The position numbers and the translations under genes are program-made. A stretch of 64,000 nt of DNA from Streptomyces canus (lineage in GTDB: Bacteria; Actinomycetota; Actinomycetes; Streptomycetales; Streptomycetaceae), in NCBI RefSeq assembly GCF_001514145.1, contig NZ_KQ948658.1:799274-863273 (forward strand), in the 5' to 3' direction. Positions 41,864 through 54,731 of this stretch are shown here, one piece after another (within the stretch, counting starts at the first letter, position 1; every line of letters starts with the position of its first letter). Under the pieces are notes generated by a model. That model did no database searches. It was given only the letters and a program-made list of their open reading frames with translations, and had not been told where the DNA came from.

Positions 41864-43228
41864 TTACCGCTGCGGCGGCGAGCCCGGCAGGGGCCGGCCC
41901 GCCGACTCCGTCATGAACCACACCGCCACGCCGCCGATCACGGCCGCGGCCATCATGTAGTAGGCGGGCATCATCATGTTCCCGGTCGCGCCGATCAGGG
42001 CCGTCACCACCAGCGGGGTCGTGCCGCCGAAGAGGGACACCGAGATGTTGAAGCCGACCGAGAGGGAGCCGTAGCGCACCCGGGTCGGGAAGAGGGCCGG
42101 GAGGGCGGAGGGCATCGCCGCCGTGAAGCAGACCAGGAGCAGGCCCAGCGCGCCCATGCCGAGCGCGATCGCGAACAGGCTGCCCTGACGGATCAGCAGC
42201 AGGGCCGGTACCGAGAGCAGCAGGAAGCCCGCGCAGCCCGCGGCGATCACCGGGCGGCGGCCGACGCGGTCGCTCAGGGCGCCCGCGAAGGGCTGGACGA
42301 CCATCATCAGCGCCATCACCGCGAGGACGACGAGCAGGCCGTGCGTCTCGTCGTACTTGAGCTCGCTGGTCAGATAACTCGGCATGTACGACAGCAGCAT
42401 GTAGTCGGTGACGTTGAAGACCAGGACCAGACCCACGCAGAGCAGCAGGGTCCGCCACTGGCCGGTGATCATCTCGCGCAGCGGGACCTTCGGGCGGCTC
42501 GACTCGGCCTTCTCTGCCTCGGCCGCGAACGCCGGGGTCTCCTCCAGGCGCAGCCGCAGATAGAGGCCGACGACGCCCATCGGGCCCGCGATCAGGAACG
42601 GGATCCGCCAGCCCCAGGACACCAGGTCCTCGGTGGACAGCAGGGCCGTCATCACCGTGACGAGACCGGCGCCGGCGATGTAACCGGCCAGCGTGCCGAA
42701 CTCCAGCCAGCTGCCGAGGAAGCCGCGCTTCTTGTCGGGCGCGTACTCGGCGATGAAGGTGGACGCGCCCGCGTACTCGCCACCGGTCGAGAAGCCCTGG
42801 ACCAGACGGGCGGCCAGGAGCAGCAGCGGGGCGCCGACGCCGATCGTGGCGTACGACGGGATCAGGCCGATGGCGAAGGTGCCGGCCGCCATCATGATCA
42901 TGGTCACGGCGAGGACCTTCTGGCGGCCCACACGGTCGCCCAGCGGGCCGAAGACCAGGCCGCCGAGCGGGCGGACCAGGAAGGCCGCGGCGAAGGCGCC
43001 GAACGTCGACAGGAGCTGGGCGGTCGGATTGCCGGACGGGAAGAAGACCTTGCCCAGGGTGACGGCGATGTAGCTGTAGACGCCGAAGTCGAACCACTCC
43101 ATGGCGTTGCCCAGTGCGGCGGCCTTGACGGCACGCTTCACGAGGGCGGGGTCGACGACGACGGCATCGGGGGTGCCGGGGTCACGAGGGGCGTGGACAG
43201 GATGGGTGAGGGCTGGGGCACTCGGCAA
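41864..43228 (-). CDS. MHS-family MFS transporter (ProP-like)
   Basis: 454 residues, 12 helices. ALGNAMEWFDFGVYSYIAVTLGKVFFP, RPLGGLVFGPLGDRVGRQKVLAVTMIMMA, RLVQGFSTGGEYAGASTFIAEYAPDKKRGFLGSWLEFG and RIPFLIAGPMGVVGLYLRLRLEETPAF are the diagnostic blocks of the metabolite:H+ symporters such as the proline/betaine carrier ProP and alpha-ketoglutarate carrier KgtP. The start is TTG 43228. Uptake of an osmoprotectant or organic acid is likely. Confidence 0.9.
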   Translation of the reverse strand: MPSAPALTHPVHAPRDPGTPDAVVVDPALVKRAVKAAALGNAMEWFDFGVYSYIAVTLGKVFFPSGNPTAQLLSTFGAFAAAFLVRPLGGLVFGPLGDRVGRQKVLAVTMIMMAAGTFAIGLIPSYATIGVGAPLLLLAARLVQGFSTGGEYAGASTFIAEYAPDKKRGFLGSWLEFGTLAGYIAGAGLVTVMTALLSTEDLVSWGWRIPFLIAGPMGVVGLYLRLRLEETPAFAAEAEKAESSRPKVPLREMITGQWRTLLLCVGLVLVFNVTDYMLLSYMPSYLTSELKYDETHGLLVVLAVMALMMVVQPFAGALSDRVGRRPVIAAGCAGFLLLSVPALLLIRQGSLFAIALGMGALGLLLVCFTAAMPSALPALFPTRVRYGSLSVGFNISVSLFGGTTPLVVTALIGATGNMMMPAYYMMAAAVIGGVAVWFMTESAGRPLPGSPPQR

Positions 43229-43325
43229 AACTTCGCTCGCCTGCCTTTCGACGGGGACAAGGGCAAAAAGCGACCATAGGTGGACTTGCCGGGTTCACGT
43301 AATGCTCAAGCCCGGTCGCGGAGCG

Positions 43326-43346
43326 TGCATAAATGTGCTGTATGCA
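43326..43346. promoter_or_regulatory. TGCATA / TATGCA inverted repeat in divergent promoter region
   Basis: TGCATA-N9-TATGCA lies in the 279-base gap between the MHS transporter and the GT87-PAP2 gene. The dyad and the AT-rich centre suggest a dimeric operator; which regulator and which gene it serves are unknown. Confidence 0.4.
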
Positions 43347-43507
43347 GGTACCCCGTGCCTGGTCAGGGACGCGTCTTCCGGCGTCCCGTGTGATCCATCT
43401 CGCGCCCTGACCGAGCGACGGCACTCGCCGCGGACTATCGTCATTCGGACAAATGGAGGCGGACGTCAGGTGAAGCGGGGGTTGCCTGCGTCCTTCCTCT
43501 CGGACGC

Positions 43508-45547
43508 ATGGCACGACCGGGATTGCGAGGCCGACGAGGCGTGGCGAATGCGGAGCACAGTGGGACTACGGAGGTCCAGGCGCGGCTGCGGGCGGCCAGG
43601 CTGGCCCTGTGGCTGGTGGCCGCCGTCCTCGCCGTCAGACAGGTGGCCGTCGTCCTCAGTACCCCCAGAGGCGAGCGGCTGACGGACCTGGAGACCTGGG
43701 TCGGTCCGGACGGCGTCCTGCATGTGAAGGGTTCGCTGTACGACTCGACGCAGTTCACCGGTACCCCGTTCGGGGGACTCGTCCTGAAGCCGCTCACCCG
43801 GGCCGCCGAACAGGCTCTCGGCTGGGGCTGGACCTTCGGCACGCTGCTCCTGGTCGTCGCCCTCGGCCTCGTCGCCGCCCGCGCCCTCCCCCAGCCGGTC
43901 GGCCGCCGCACCTCGCTGCTCGCCGCGCCGGTCGCGATCAGCCTGCTCATGCTGTCGCTGCCCGTGCGCAACACGCTCTACCTCGGGCAGACCAGCATCA
44001 TGCCGGTCCTGCTGGTCCTGGTCGCCTGCTTCGTCGTCCGGGGTGAGCGGGTCAGCGGCCTGCTCATCGGTCTCGCCGCCGCCCTCCAGCCCACGGTCCT
44101 GCTCTTCGCGCCCCTGCTCTGGTTCACCGGCCGCCGCCGGGGCGCCCTGACCACGGCCGCGACCTTCACCGCAGGCACCGCGCTGGCCTGGGCCGCGATG
44201 CCGCACGACTCGTACACCTACTGGGTGCACCACATCGCGGGCACCGGACTCGGCGGTCCCGCCGACGACCTCTCCAACCAGTCCCTGCACGGCATGCTGC
44301 TGCGTCTCGGTGTGGCCGGACCGCTGGAGATCTCCCTCTTCCTGGTCCTCGGCGCGGCCGTCGCCGCGCTGGGCCTGCGGCGGGCCGTGCGCTACGCCCG
44401 CGACGGCCAGCTGCTGCTCGCCGTCGCGATCACCGGGTGCGCGGCGATCGCCGTCTCGCCGACCACCTGGCAGCACCAGCTGCTGTGGGTGCTGCTCGCG
44501 GTCGTCGGGCGGGTCGGCAAGCGCGCCTCCGACCGGTATGTGTGGCCCGTGGCCGTCGTCGTGGTGATGACCCTCCCGGCGTCGATGATGCTGCCGCACA
44601 TCTCGGCGCTGTACACCCTGCGGGACAACGTGGTGCTGCTGGCCGCGCTCGCCGCCGCCACGGTGATTCCCTTCCTGTCGCGGACCTCGCCGTACTACCA
44701 GACGCCGATCCCCACGGCGTACGCGGCGCCGGTGCCCGCGCGGCTGCGGGGCGTGCCGCTGCTGCCGATCCTGCGGCGGGTGCTGACCCGGCCCAATCTG
44801 CTCCTCGAACTGCTGCTGATTCGTGTCACCTACGCCGCCTACCAGCAGGTCAGACTCGCGGCCACCGGCGGAACCAACTCCGCGGGGCGGGCCACCGCCG
44901 AGGAGCACGGCCGGCAGATCCTGGACATCGAGCGCCGGCTGCACATCGACATCGAGCACTGGGCCAACCACGCGGTCGTCAAGGTCGACTGGCTGCGGAA
45001 CTTCTTCGACTTCTACTACGAGTCCTTCCACTTCGTGGTGCCGCTGAGCGTGCTCGCCGTTCTGTACTGGCGGCGGCCGGGGGACTACCGGTGGGCCCGG
45101 GCCTCGCTCGGGTTCGCGACCCTGCTGGCCCTCGTCGGGTTCTGGCTCTATCCGCTGGCACCGCCTCGGCTGATGCCGGCGCTGGGGGTCATCGACACCG
45201 TGCACGGAGTCCAGGACTTCTCCAAGCCGGACTACGGCACGCTCACCGCCCTGACCAATCAGTACGCGGCGATGCCCTCGCTGCACTTCGGGTGGTCGCT
45301 GTGGTGCGGGGTCGTCATCGCGATCATCGCGCCCCGGTGGTGGATGAAGGGGCTCGGGCTGCTGCACCCGCTGTTCACCGTCTCGGCGATCGTGGCCACC
45401 GGCAACCACTGGGTGCTGGACGCGGTGGGGGGTGCGGCGGTGGTCGCCGGTGGGTTCGGGTTGTCGTACGTGTTCCAGGGGCCGCGGGCTCGGGTGGTGG
45501 CCGCTGCCGCGGAAGTCGATGAGGAACGGGCGCTGGTGAAGCGGTAA
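43508..45547 (+). CDS. GT87 - PAP2 phosphatase fusion protein
   Basis: 679 residues. Residues about 25-400 form many membrane helices with the GT87 mannosyl/arabinosyltransferase pattern (VGPDGVLHVKGSLYDSTQFTGTPFGGLVLKPL with the acidic catalytic region, LPVRNTLYLGQTSIMPVLLVL). The C-terminal part is a PAP2 domain: AAMPSLHFGWSLWCG (phosphatase motif 2) and HPLFTVSAIVATGNHWVLDAVGGA (motif 3), with IDIEHWANHAVVKVDWLRNFFDFYYESFHF before it. Both domains act on polyprenyl-phosphate-linked intermediates. The ATG at 43508 lacks a clear ribosome site; GTG 43541 is possible. Confidence 0.85.
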   Translation: MARPGLRGRRGVANAEHSGTTEVQARLRAARLALWLVAAVLAVRQVAVVLSTPRGERLTDLETWVGPDGVLHVKGSLYDSTQFTGTPFGGLVLKPLTRAAEQALGWGWTFGTLLLVVALGLVAARALPQPVGRRTSLLAAPVAISLLMLSLPVRNTLYLGQTSIMPVLLVLVACFVVRGERVSGLLIGLAAALQPTVLLFAPLLWFTGRRRGALTTAATFTAGTALAWAAMPHDSYTYWVHHIAGTGLGGPADDLSNQSLHGMLLRLGVAGPLEISLFLVLGAAVAALGLRRAVRYARDGQLLLAVAITGCAAIAVSPTTWQHQLLWVLLAVVGRVGKRASDRYVWPVAVVVVMTLPASMMLPHISALYTLRDNVVLLAALAAATVIPFLSRTSPYYQTPIPTAYAAPVPARLRGVPLLPILRRVLTRPNLLLELLLIRVTYAAYQQVRLAATGGTNSAGRATAEEHGRQILDIERRLHIDIEHWANHAVVKVDWLRNFFDFYYESFHFVVPLSVLAVLYWRRPGDYRWARASLGFATLLALVGFWLYPLAPPRLMPALGVIDTVHGVQDFSKPDYGTLTALTNQYAAMPSLHFGWSLWCGVVIAIIAPRWWMKGLGLLHPLFTVSAIVATGNHWVLDAVGGAAVVAGGFGLSYVFQGPRARVVAAAAEVDEERALVKR

Positions 45548-45857
45548 GCGCCTCTCGGGGGGCGGCTTTGTGTTGTTCGGCGGCTGAGGGTTCGTGGTGG
45601 CCGGTCGCGGTGGGGCCGCTGATGCCGTACGACCGCTCGATGCCGGGGACGTCGAGTTCCCGGCCGGGGAGAAGCGTGTCGCCCAGGCGGCCGAAGTGCG
45701 GCTCGGGCGGCGGGAGTTGGCCGACGGGTCGCTGCCCGAGGTGGCCGGCGTGGTGTGGTGCCCGGGGTCCCGGCCGGGCATCTCGCGGGGCGGTCCGCAC
45801 GCACCGGGACGGGCCGGCGGCCTGGAGGGACCGTCGGCCCGGGCGCCGGGGCAGGGG
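45548..45857. other. Gap without a recognised gene
   Basis: No reading frame in these 310 bases gives a convincing protein on either strand, although the stretch around 45630-45780 is coding-like in composition and may be the eroded remains of a gene. The genes on both sides converge here. Confidence 0.4.
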
Positions 45858-48507
<2,650 letters not shown>

Positions 48508-48541
48508 ACGTCCAGTCGACGAAGGTGGCGAAGGCGGCGGG

Positions 48542-48727
48542 GTCGACACGTCGGATGAGGACCTCCGGCGACTCGGTGCCCGGCGCGAGTCCGTCTTTCC
48601 GCTGACCCGGCACGAGGCCCAGGAGATCGAGGTCCGCAACTCGATGGACGAGCCGTTCGATCTGGACCACCTGGAGGATCTGGACGTCGCGCCGCCGGCT
48701 CACCGGGTGGCGGTGGATCCGGGCTGA
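48542..48727 (+). pseudogene. Orphan C-terminal coding fragment, family unknown
   Basis: The frame reads VDTSDEDLRRLGARRESVFPLTRHEAQEIEVRN and then SMDEPFDLDHLEDLDVAPPAHRVAVDPG, ending in TGA at 48725-48727. The acidic, well-behaved sequence looks like the end of a real protein, but there is no start codon or ribosome site and the frame is not connected to the thiolase. It is most likely the surviving 3' end of a lost gene. I do not recognise the family. Confidence 0.4.
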
Positions 48728-48748
48728 GGTCGTCGACCGCTCGCCGAG

Positions 48749-50995
48749 CTACCCGAGGCGCTCGATCGTCGTCGCCGTTTTCGCCGCCGACGCCGTGTCG
48801 CCGGCCGCTGTGAACAGTTCGTGGGCCCGGGTGAGGTGTTCGCGAGCCTCGGGGAGTTCGCCGCAGTGGTGCAGGGCCGTGGCGAGGCCGGTGAGGGCCT
48901 GGGCCTGGAAGCGGTCGAGGTCGCCGCGGGCCAGGGGGGTGGCGACGGTGCGGTAGGCCGCCGCCGCCTCGGGCCATCGTTCGAGGGCCAGCAGATCGTT
49001 CGCGATCTCGTGGCGGAGCAGGGCCTGGACGAACTCGGTCAGGCCGGGGACATCCCCGGCGGAGGTGTCGAGCAGGGCCCGGTGCAGGGCCAGCGCCTCC
49101 TCGGCACGGCCGGATTCGCGCAGCGCCTTGCCGAGGACCCGCTGGGAGACCGCCTTCCCGGCGGTGTCGCCGACGGCCTCGAAGAGCAGGATGGCCTTCG
49201 CGGCGGCCTCCGCGGCTTCCGCGGGCCGGTCCAGGCTCAGAAGGGCCCCGGTGATGTACGACCACGCCCAGGCCTGCTGGCCCTCGTCGCCGGTCTCGGT
49301 CGCCAACTCCAGTGCTCTGCGGGCGAGGTGTTCGGCCTGTTCGTACTGGTACGCGCCGACCCCGTGGGCCCAGGCGAGGCAGTTGAGCTGGTGGGCCTCG
49401 GCCGCCCGGTCCCCGACGGCGGCCGCGGACCGGGCGCCGTACGAGAAGAGGGTCCGCCACTCGGGCCACTGGGTCCAGCGGTCGGAGAACCAGTACAGGG
49501 TGCGTGAGGTGTGCAGGATCTCCGCGTGCCGGCCCGCCGCGTACATCAGGGGCAGGGCGCCAGCCCAGTTGGAGCGCTCGGCGACGAGCCACTCCTCCGC
49601 GTCCGCGGCGGACTCCGGGGCGGAGACGGCGGGTTCACCCGCCCACGGCTCGGGCGCGCCCGGTGCCTCGAACAGCCGGCCCGCCGCCGAGGCCGACCTC
49701 AACAACCAGTCCGCCATGCGCGGTTGGATCTCCCGGGCCACCGACTCGGGCTCCTCGCCGGCGAGTCGCTCGCGTGCGAAGAGCCGTACGAGATCATGGA
49801 GGGCGTACCGGCCGGGTGCGGTCTCCTCCAGCAGGCCCCGGTCGACCAGGAGGTCGAGGGAGTCCCCGGTGGTGAGCGGGTCCTCGCCGGTCAGGACGGC
49901 GGCGAGGTCGGGACCGGTGTCATGGCCGGGGACGAGCGAGAGCCGGCGCAGCAACAGCCGGTGCGGTTCGGTGAGTTGGCCGTAGGAGAGGGCGAGAGCG
50001 CCGCGTACGGCGAGGTCGCCCGCGACCAGTCCGCTCAACCGGCGTTCCTCGTCGGCGAGGTGGCCCGCCAGCCGGGTCGGGGTCCAGCTCGGTCGGCTGG
50101 AGAGGCGGTTGCCGACGATGCGCAGGGCCAGCGGGAGGTGTCCGCACAGCTCGGTCAGCCGGGTGATCGCCTCGGACTGTCCGTCGGTGCGCGGGGCGCC
50201 CAGGATCCGCTCCAGGAGGGTCGCCGACTCCCCGCCGCTGAGCCCGCCGAGCCTGATCCGCCGTACGCCTTCGAGACCGGCCAGCGGCCGTCTGCTGGTG
50301 ACCAGCACGAAGCTGCCCTCGGCGTCCGGCAGCAGCGGCCTGGTCTGGGTCTCGTCGGCCGCGTCGTCGAGGACGACCAGGGCGCGGCGGGTGGCGAGAG
50401 CGGCCCGGTAGGCGGCCTCGCGGGCCGCGGAGTCGACCGGGATCCGCTCCGTCGGAAGACCGAGCGCCGTCAGCAGGAGGACCAGCGCCTCGTCGGCCGG
50501 CAGCGGCGAGTCGCTCATGCCGTGCAGCTGGACGCAGACACAGCCGTCCGGGAAGGAGCCGGACAGGCGTCGTAGCGTTTCCGCGGCGAGCGTGGTCTTG
50601 CCCTGTCCGCCCGGCCCGAAGAGCACCACGGCACGCGTACGCGTGCCGGTGGCCAGGGACTCCAGCTCCGCGAGCTCCGGCTCCCGGCCGGTGAAGTCCG
50701 GGACGGTCCGGAGAAGATACGGCGGCGTCGGCGCCCCGCCGCGCTCCCGGCCGGCGTCGGCCAGCCGCTGCAAGCGCTCGCGCTGTTCGCCGTCGAGCCC
50801 GAGCGCCGCGGCGAGGGCGTCGACGGTACGGCGCTGCGGCCCGCGGCTGCGACCGCGCTCCATGTCGCCGAGCGCGCGGACGCTGACTCCGGAGGCCTCG
50901 GAGAGCTCCTCCAGGGTCAGCCGGGCGGCCCGGCGCAGGGAGCGGAGGGTGCCGCCGAAGGGGGTCGCGAGAGAGGAAGTGTGACTGGTCATCAT
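48749..50995 (-). CDS. XRE - NB-ARC - TPR transcriptional regulator
   Basis: 748 residues. N-terminal helix-turn-helix of the XRE type (GGTLRSLRRAARLTLEELSEASGVSVRALGDMERG, 14-48); NB-ARC ATPase with P-loop GPGGQGKTT (127-135), Walker B ALVVLDDAADE and sensor-like VTSRRPL, followed by a LSYGQL..HRLLLRRLSL ARC2 region; and a C-terminal half of TPR-like helical repeats. This is the SARP-like/AfsR-type regulator architecture common in Streptomyces; the signal is unknown. It is divergent from the haloperoxidase-like gene, which it may control. Confidence 0.9.
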   Translation of the reverse strand: MMTSHTSSLATPFGGTLRSLRRAARLTLEELSEASGVSVRALGDMERGRSRGPQRRTVDALAAALGLDGEQRERLQRLADAGRERGGAPTPPYLLRTVPDFTGREPELAELESLATGTRTRAVVLFGPGGQGKTTLAAETLRRLSGSFPDGCVCVQLHGMSDSPLPADEALVLLLTALGLPTERIPVDSAAREAAYRAALATRRALVVLDDAADETQTRPLLPDAEGSFVLVTSRRPLAGLEGVRRIRLGGLSGGESATLLERILGAPRTDGQSEAITRLTELCGHLPLALRIVGNRLSSRPSWTPTRLAGHLADEERRLSGLVAGDLAVRGALALSYGQLTEPHRLLLRRLSLVPGHDTGPDLAAVLTGEDPLTTGDSLDLLVDRGLLEETAPGRYALHDLVRLFARERLAGEEPESVAREIQPRMADWLLRSASAAGRLFEAPGAPEPWAGEPAVSAPESAADAEEWLVAERSNWAGALPLMYAAGRHAEILHTSRTLYWFSDRWTQWPEWRTLFSYGARSAAAVGDRAAEAHQLNCLAWAHGVGAYQYEQAEHLARRALELATETGDEGQQAWAWSYITGALLSLDRPAEAAEAAAKAILLFEAVGDTAGKAVSQRVLGKALRESGRAEEALALHRALLDTSAGDVPGLTEFVQALLRHEIANDLLALERWPEAAAAYRTVATPLARGDLDRFQAQALTGLATALHHCGELPEAREHLTRAHELFTAAGDTASAAKTATTIERLG

Positions 50996-51065
50996 GACAA
51001 TGAGAACAAGCGCTCCCTACTTCCGCCTGTCATTCTGCCTGGCGCGAACCAGCCGCCCCTGGTGA

Positions 51066-51932
<867 letters not shown>

Positions 51933-51960
51933 CGCTTCGGACAGCTCTTGAAAAAGGGGG

Positions 51961-52659
51961 TCACTCGCGCCCCGAGGCGACCACCGCCAGCACCGCCACC
52001 AGCCCCGCCGAGATCGCCAGCGGAATCCCGAGGCCGTGATGGAGCACCAGCCACGCGCCCAGCGTGGCCCCTGCGACCATCGCGATCACGGACGCCGTAC
52101 GGCGGGGCGAACGGATGCCGTGGCCGCCGCCGGCCCGGGAGTCGGCGGCGAGGCCGGTCAGCGTCATGGTCAGCACGGTCGTCGTCAGGTCAGGGACGCC
52201 GAGCTTGCGGACCGTGGCGTTGCGCAGGCCCATGGCGAAGGCCGTGACGGCGATGAGGGTGTAGGCGGTGGCCGTGGCGCCGGGCGCGGCGAAGGCGACC
52301 ACCGCCGTGATCCCCAGCAGCACCGCCTCGGCGGCGAGCGTGAGCCGGACCCAGGTACGCCGGGAGCCACCGCCGAGCCGTACGGTGCCCCGGCCGCCCG
52401 CCGCCGCGCCCACGACGAAGGACCCCAGCGAGGTCAGTGTGTGCGCCACCGAGAAGCCGGGCGCCCCGGCGGCGGCGAACCCGAGCACGACCACGTTGCC
52501 GGTCATGTTCGCGGTGAAGACGTGCTCCAGGCCCAGATAGCTGACCGCGTCGATCAGTCCACTGACCACCGTCAGCCCCAACAGCACAACCACCAGGCGC
52601 AGTCCGCGCGCCTCGGGATCGCCGGCCGTCTTCGGGTCGGTGCTGCTCTGTTCGCTCAT
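51961..52659 (-). CDS. YoaK/DUF1275-family membrane protein
   Basis: 232 residues from ATG 52659. GLIDAVSYLGLEHVFTANMTGNVVVLGFAAAG is the DUF1275 hallmark (D-A-x-S-Y-L...N-M-T-G-N); AVTAFAMGLRNATVRKLGVPDLTTTVLTMTLTGLAAD is the second conserved block. Six or so membrane helices. Function unknown, possibly a transporter. It ends close to the stop of the convergent haloperoxidase-like gene. Confidence 0.9.
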   Translation of the reverse strand: MSEQSSTDPKTAGDPEARGLRLVVVLLGLTVVSGLIDAVSYLGLEHVFTANMTGNVVVLGFAAAGAPGFSVAHTLTSLGSFVVGAAAGGRGTVRLGGGSRRTWVRLTLAAEAVLLGITAVVAFAAPGATATAYTLIAVTAFAMGLRNATVRKLGVPDLTTTVLTMTLTGLAADSRAGGGHGIRSPRRTASVIAMVAGATLGAWLVLHHGLGIPLAISAGLVAVLAVVASGRE

Positions 52660-52762
52660 CGAGTCTCCGGGCGGCCGCATGGGCAGGGTGCACTCAAGTC
52701 CACCACGGATGCGGGGGACTCTCGGATGCCGGCATGACCTGCGCGTCCCTAGCGTCGAGCAC

Positions 52763-54013
52763 ATGAGTGATGAGACGCGCACATCCCAGGGAACACGGGC
52801 GAGTTGGCGCACGCGGCGGGGGCTCGCCGGAGCGGCAGCCCTGCTGCTGGCCGCGCTCGCCGCGGCGCCGGTGGCAGCTGCCACCGGTGAGCAGGCGCAC
52901 CGGACGGGGCGCGGGGAGCTGGTCTCCGTCACCCCGGTCGCCGACCGGGACGCGGGGGCCGTCCGGGCGTTCCTGGACGGGCGGGACGTGGCCACGGACT
53001 CCGTGCAGTACGGCGTACGGGCATACCGGCTGACGTACCGGACCGTCGACCCGCAGGGTGCACCCACCACCGCGACGGGGCTGCTGACGCTCCCCAAGGG
53101 CGGCGGCCACCGCCTCGACCTGGTCTCCGACACCCACGGCACGATGGTCCACCGCGACTACGCGCCCTCGGCGAGCGAGGACTTCGGGCGGGTCCCGTCG
53201 TATCTCAACGCGAGCGCGGGCCGTGCCGTGGCCGCCCCCGACTACCTCGGCCTCGGCAGGGGCCCGGGCCGGCATCCGTACATGGACACCGCCTCGTCGG
53301 TGACCGCCTCCCTCGACATGCTGCGCGCCGCGCGGACGGCTGCGGACCGGCTCGCGCGTCCGCTCACCGGGGACGTGTACGTGACGGGCTTCTCGCAGGG
53401 CGGCCAGGTCGCGATGGCGCTCGGCAAGGTGCTGGACGGGGGCGCCGACCGGCACTTCCGGCTGAAGGCGCTGGCGCCGGTCAGCGGCCCGTACGACGGC
53501 GAGGGCCAGGAGATGCCCGCGCTGTTCGACGGCCGGGTCAACGACATCAGCGGGGTCCTCTACCTCTCCTACTGGCTGGTCGCGCAGAACCGACTGCACC
53601 CCCTCTACAAGGACCCGTCCGAGGTCTTCCGCGCACCGTACGCGAGCCGGGTCGAGGGCCTCTTCGACGGACGCCACGAGGAGGAGGACGTCGTCAGGGG
53701 ACTCGCGCCCTCGGTGAAGCAGCTGCTCACGCCCGCCTTCTACGAGCGTCTGCGGCATCCGTCCGGCGCCGTGCTGGACGCGATGCGCGCCGCCGACCAC
53801 ACCTGCGACTGGAAGCCGGAGGTGCCGGTGCGGCTGTACGCCGGTGCCGGCGACACCGACGTGCCCATCGGCAACACCCGGACATGCGCCCGCACCCTCG
53901 CAGGTCAGGGAGCGAGGGTGCGGGTGGTCGATCAGGGAGCCGTGGATCACTTCGGCTCCCTCGCCGTGTCGGCACCGCAGGTGGTGCGGTTCTTCGACGG
54001 CGTCCGGGGGTGA
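52763..54013 (+). CDS. Secreted alpha/beta hydrolase (lipase/esterase-like)
   Basis: 416 residues from ATG 52763. A signal peptide (RTRRGLAGAAALLLAALAAAPVAAA) precedes the hydrolase fold: DTHGTMVHRDYAPS, the nucleophile elbow GFSQGGQVA, an Asp in AGAGDTDVPIGN and a His in QGAVDHFGSLA. The overall pattern resembles secreted lipases of the LIP family. A TAGCGT box lies seven bases before the ATG, so the transcript may be leaderless. Substrate: extracellular lipid or ester. Confidence 0.88.
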   Translation: MSDETRTSQGTRASWRTRRGLAGAAALLLAALAAAPVAAATGEQAHRTGRGELVSVTPVADRDAGAVRAFLDGRDVATDSVQYGVRAYRLTYRTVDPQGAPTTATGLLTLPKGGGHRLDLVSDTHGTMVHRDYAPSASEDFGRVPSYLNASAGRAVAAPDYLGLGRGPGRHPYMDTASSVTASLDMLRAARTAADRLARPLTGDVYVTGFSQGGQVAMALGKVLDGGADRHFRLKALAPVSGPYDGEGQEMPALFDGRVNDISGVLYLSYWLVAQNRLHPLYKDPSEVFRAPYASRVEGLFDGRHEEEDVVRGLAPSVKQLLTPAFYERLRHPSGAVLDAMRAADHTCDWKPEVPVRLYAGAGDTDVPIGNTRTCARTLAGQGARVRVVDQGAVDHFGSLAVSAPQVVRFFDGVRG

Positions 54014-54026
54014 TGCGCGCGGTGGC

Positions 54027-54446
54027 TCAGTACCAGCCGTTGGCCTGCCAGAAGGACCAGGCGGCGGTCGGGCTGCCGTAGCGGGAGTTCATGTAGTCCA
54101 GGCCCCACTTGATCTGGGTCTTGGCGTTGGTCTTCCAGTCCGAGCCGGCGGCGGCCATCTTCGAACCGGGCAGGGCCTGGACCAGGCCGTAGGCGCCGGA
54201 GGAGGAGTTCATGGCGTCGACGTCCCAGCCGCTCTCGTGCTCGACGATCTTGCTGAACGCGGCGTACTGCGCGGCGTTCGGGATCATCTTGTGCGCGATG
54301 GCCTTGGCCTGGGCGGGCGAGTTCGTGGTGGCCGCCTGAGCCGGCGCCGCGGTCAGGACCAGGCCGGCGGTGGCGGCGGCCAACGCGACGGTGGTGATGG
54401 CCTTCTTGGGGGAAGAGATGCGGCGGGCGATGCGGGAGACGGACAC
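54027..54446 (-). CDS. Small secreted lytic-transglycosylase-like protein
   Basis: 139 residues from GTG 54446. Signal peptide (AITTVALAAATAGLVLTAAPAQAA) then a single lysozyme-like/SLT domain: FSKIVEHESGWDVDAMNSSSGAYGLVQALPGSKMAAAGSDWKTNAKTQIKWGLDYMNSRYGSPTAAWSFW, with the catalytic Glu in EHESGW. Length and composition match the many small exported cell-wall hydrolases of Streptomyces. It probably cleaves peptidoglycan during growth or spore germination. Confidence 0.92.
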   Translation of the reverse strand: MSVSRIARRISSPKKAITTVALAAATAGLVLTAAPAQAATTNSPAQAKAIAHKMIPNAAQYAAFSKIVEHESGWDVDAMNSSSGAYGLVQALPGSKMAAAGSDWKTNAKTQIKWGLDYMNSRYGSPTAAWSFWQANGWY

Positions 54447-54731
54447 GGAGAACCTTTTCTTCGGGGACGTGGGTGCCGCTCGCAGACCCGGGGGACATGC
54501 GGCGGCGCCGAGGCCCGTGGGCTTGTCGGCGCCGTGCGACGTGGTCCAGAGAAACAGGCCCGGAAGGCGTCCGCAATGACCCCTTTTACTAGTTGTGGTC
54601 GAATCGCCGGGAAAGGGTATCCGTGTGACCTGGCTCTCAAAGTGCAGGTCAGAAGGGGTGCAGGGTGGGTGTTATGTCTGAAATGCTCCTACTGTTCCCA
54701 TTAGTAGGTGACCTGGGTCATGTGGGGTGCT
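54447..54731. other. Leader region with several inverted repeats
   Basis: No gene is seen. The region holds TGACCT-N14-AGGTCA (54626-54651), the hairpin CCTACT-N9-AGTAGG (54688-54708) and the palindrome TGACC-TG-GGTCA (54709-54720). The hairpins close to 54732 may terminate the ECF operon; the first dyad could be an operator for the small cell-wall hydrolase. I found no recognisable riboswitch here. Confidence 0.4.

Noticed and set aside
45548..45857. Possible gene between the GT87-PAP2 and P450 genes
   Set aside because: Several frames are open, but none shows motifs, a ribosome site and consistent codon bias together; it is reported only as a gap.
54447..54731. ydaO (c-di-AMP) riboswitch before the small cell-wall hydrolase
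   Set aside because: Such riboswitches often precede Streptomyces cell-wall hydrolase genes, but I could not find the conserved core here, only unrelated inverted repeats.
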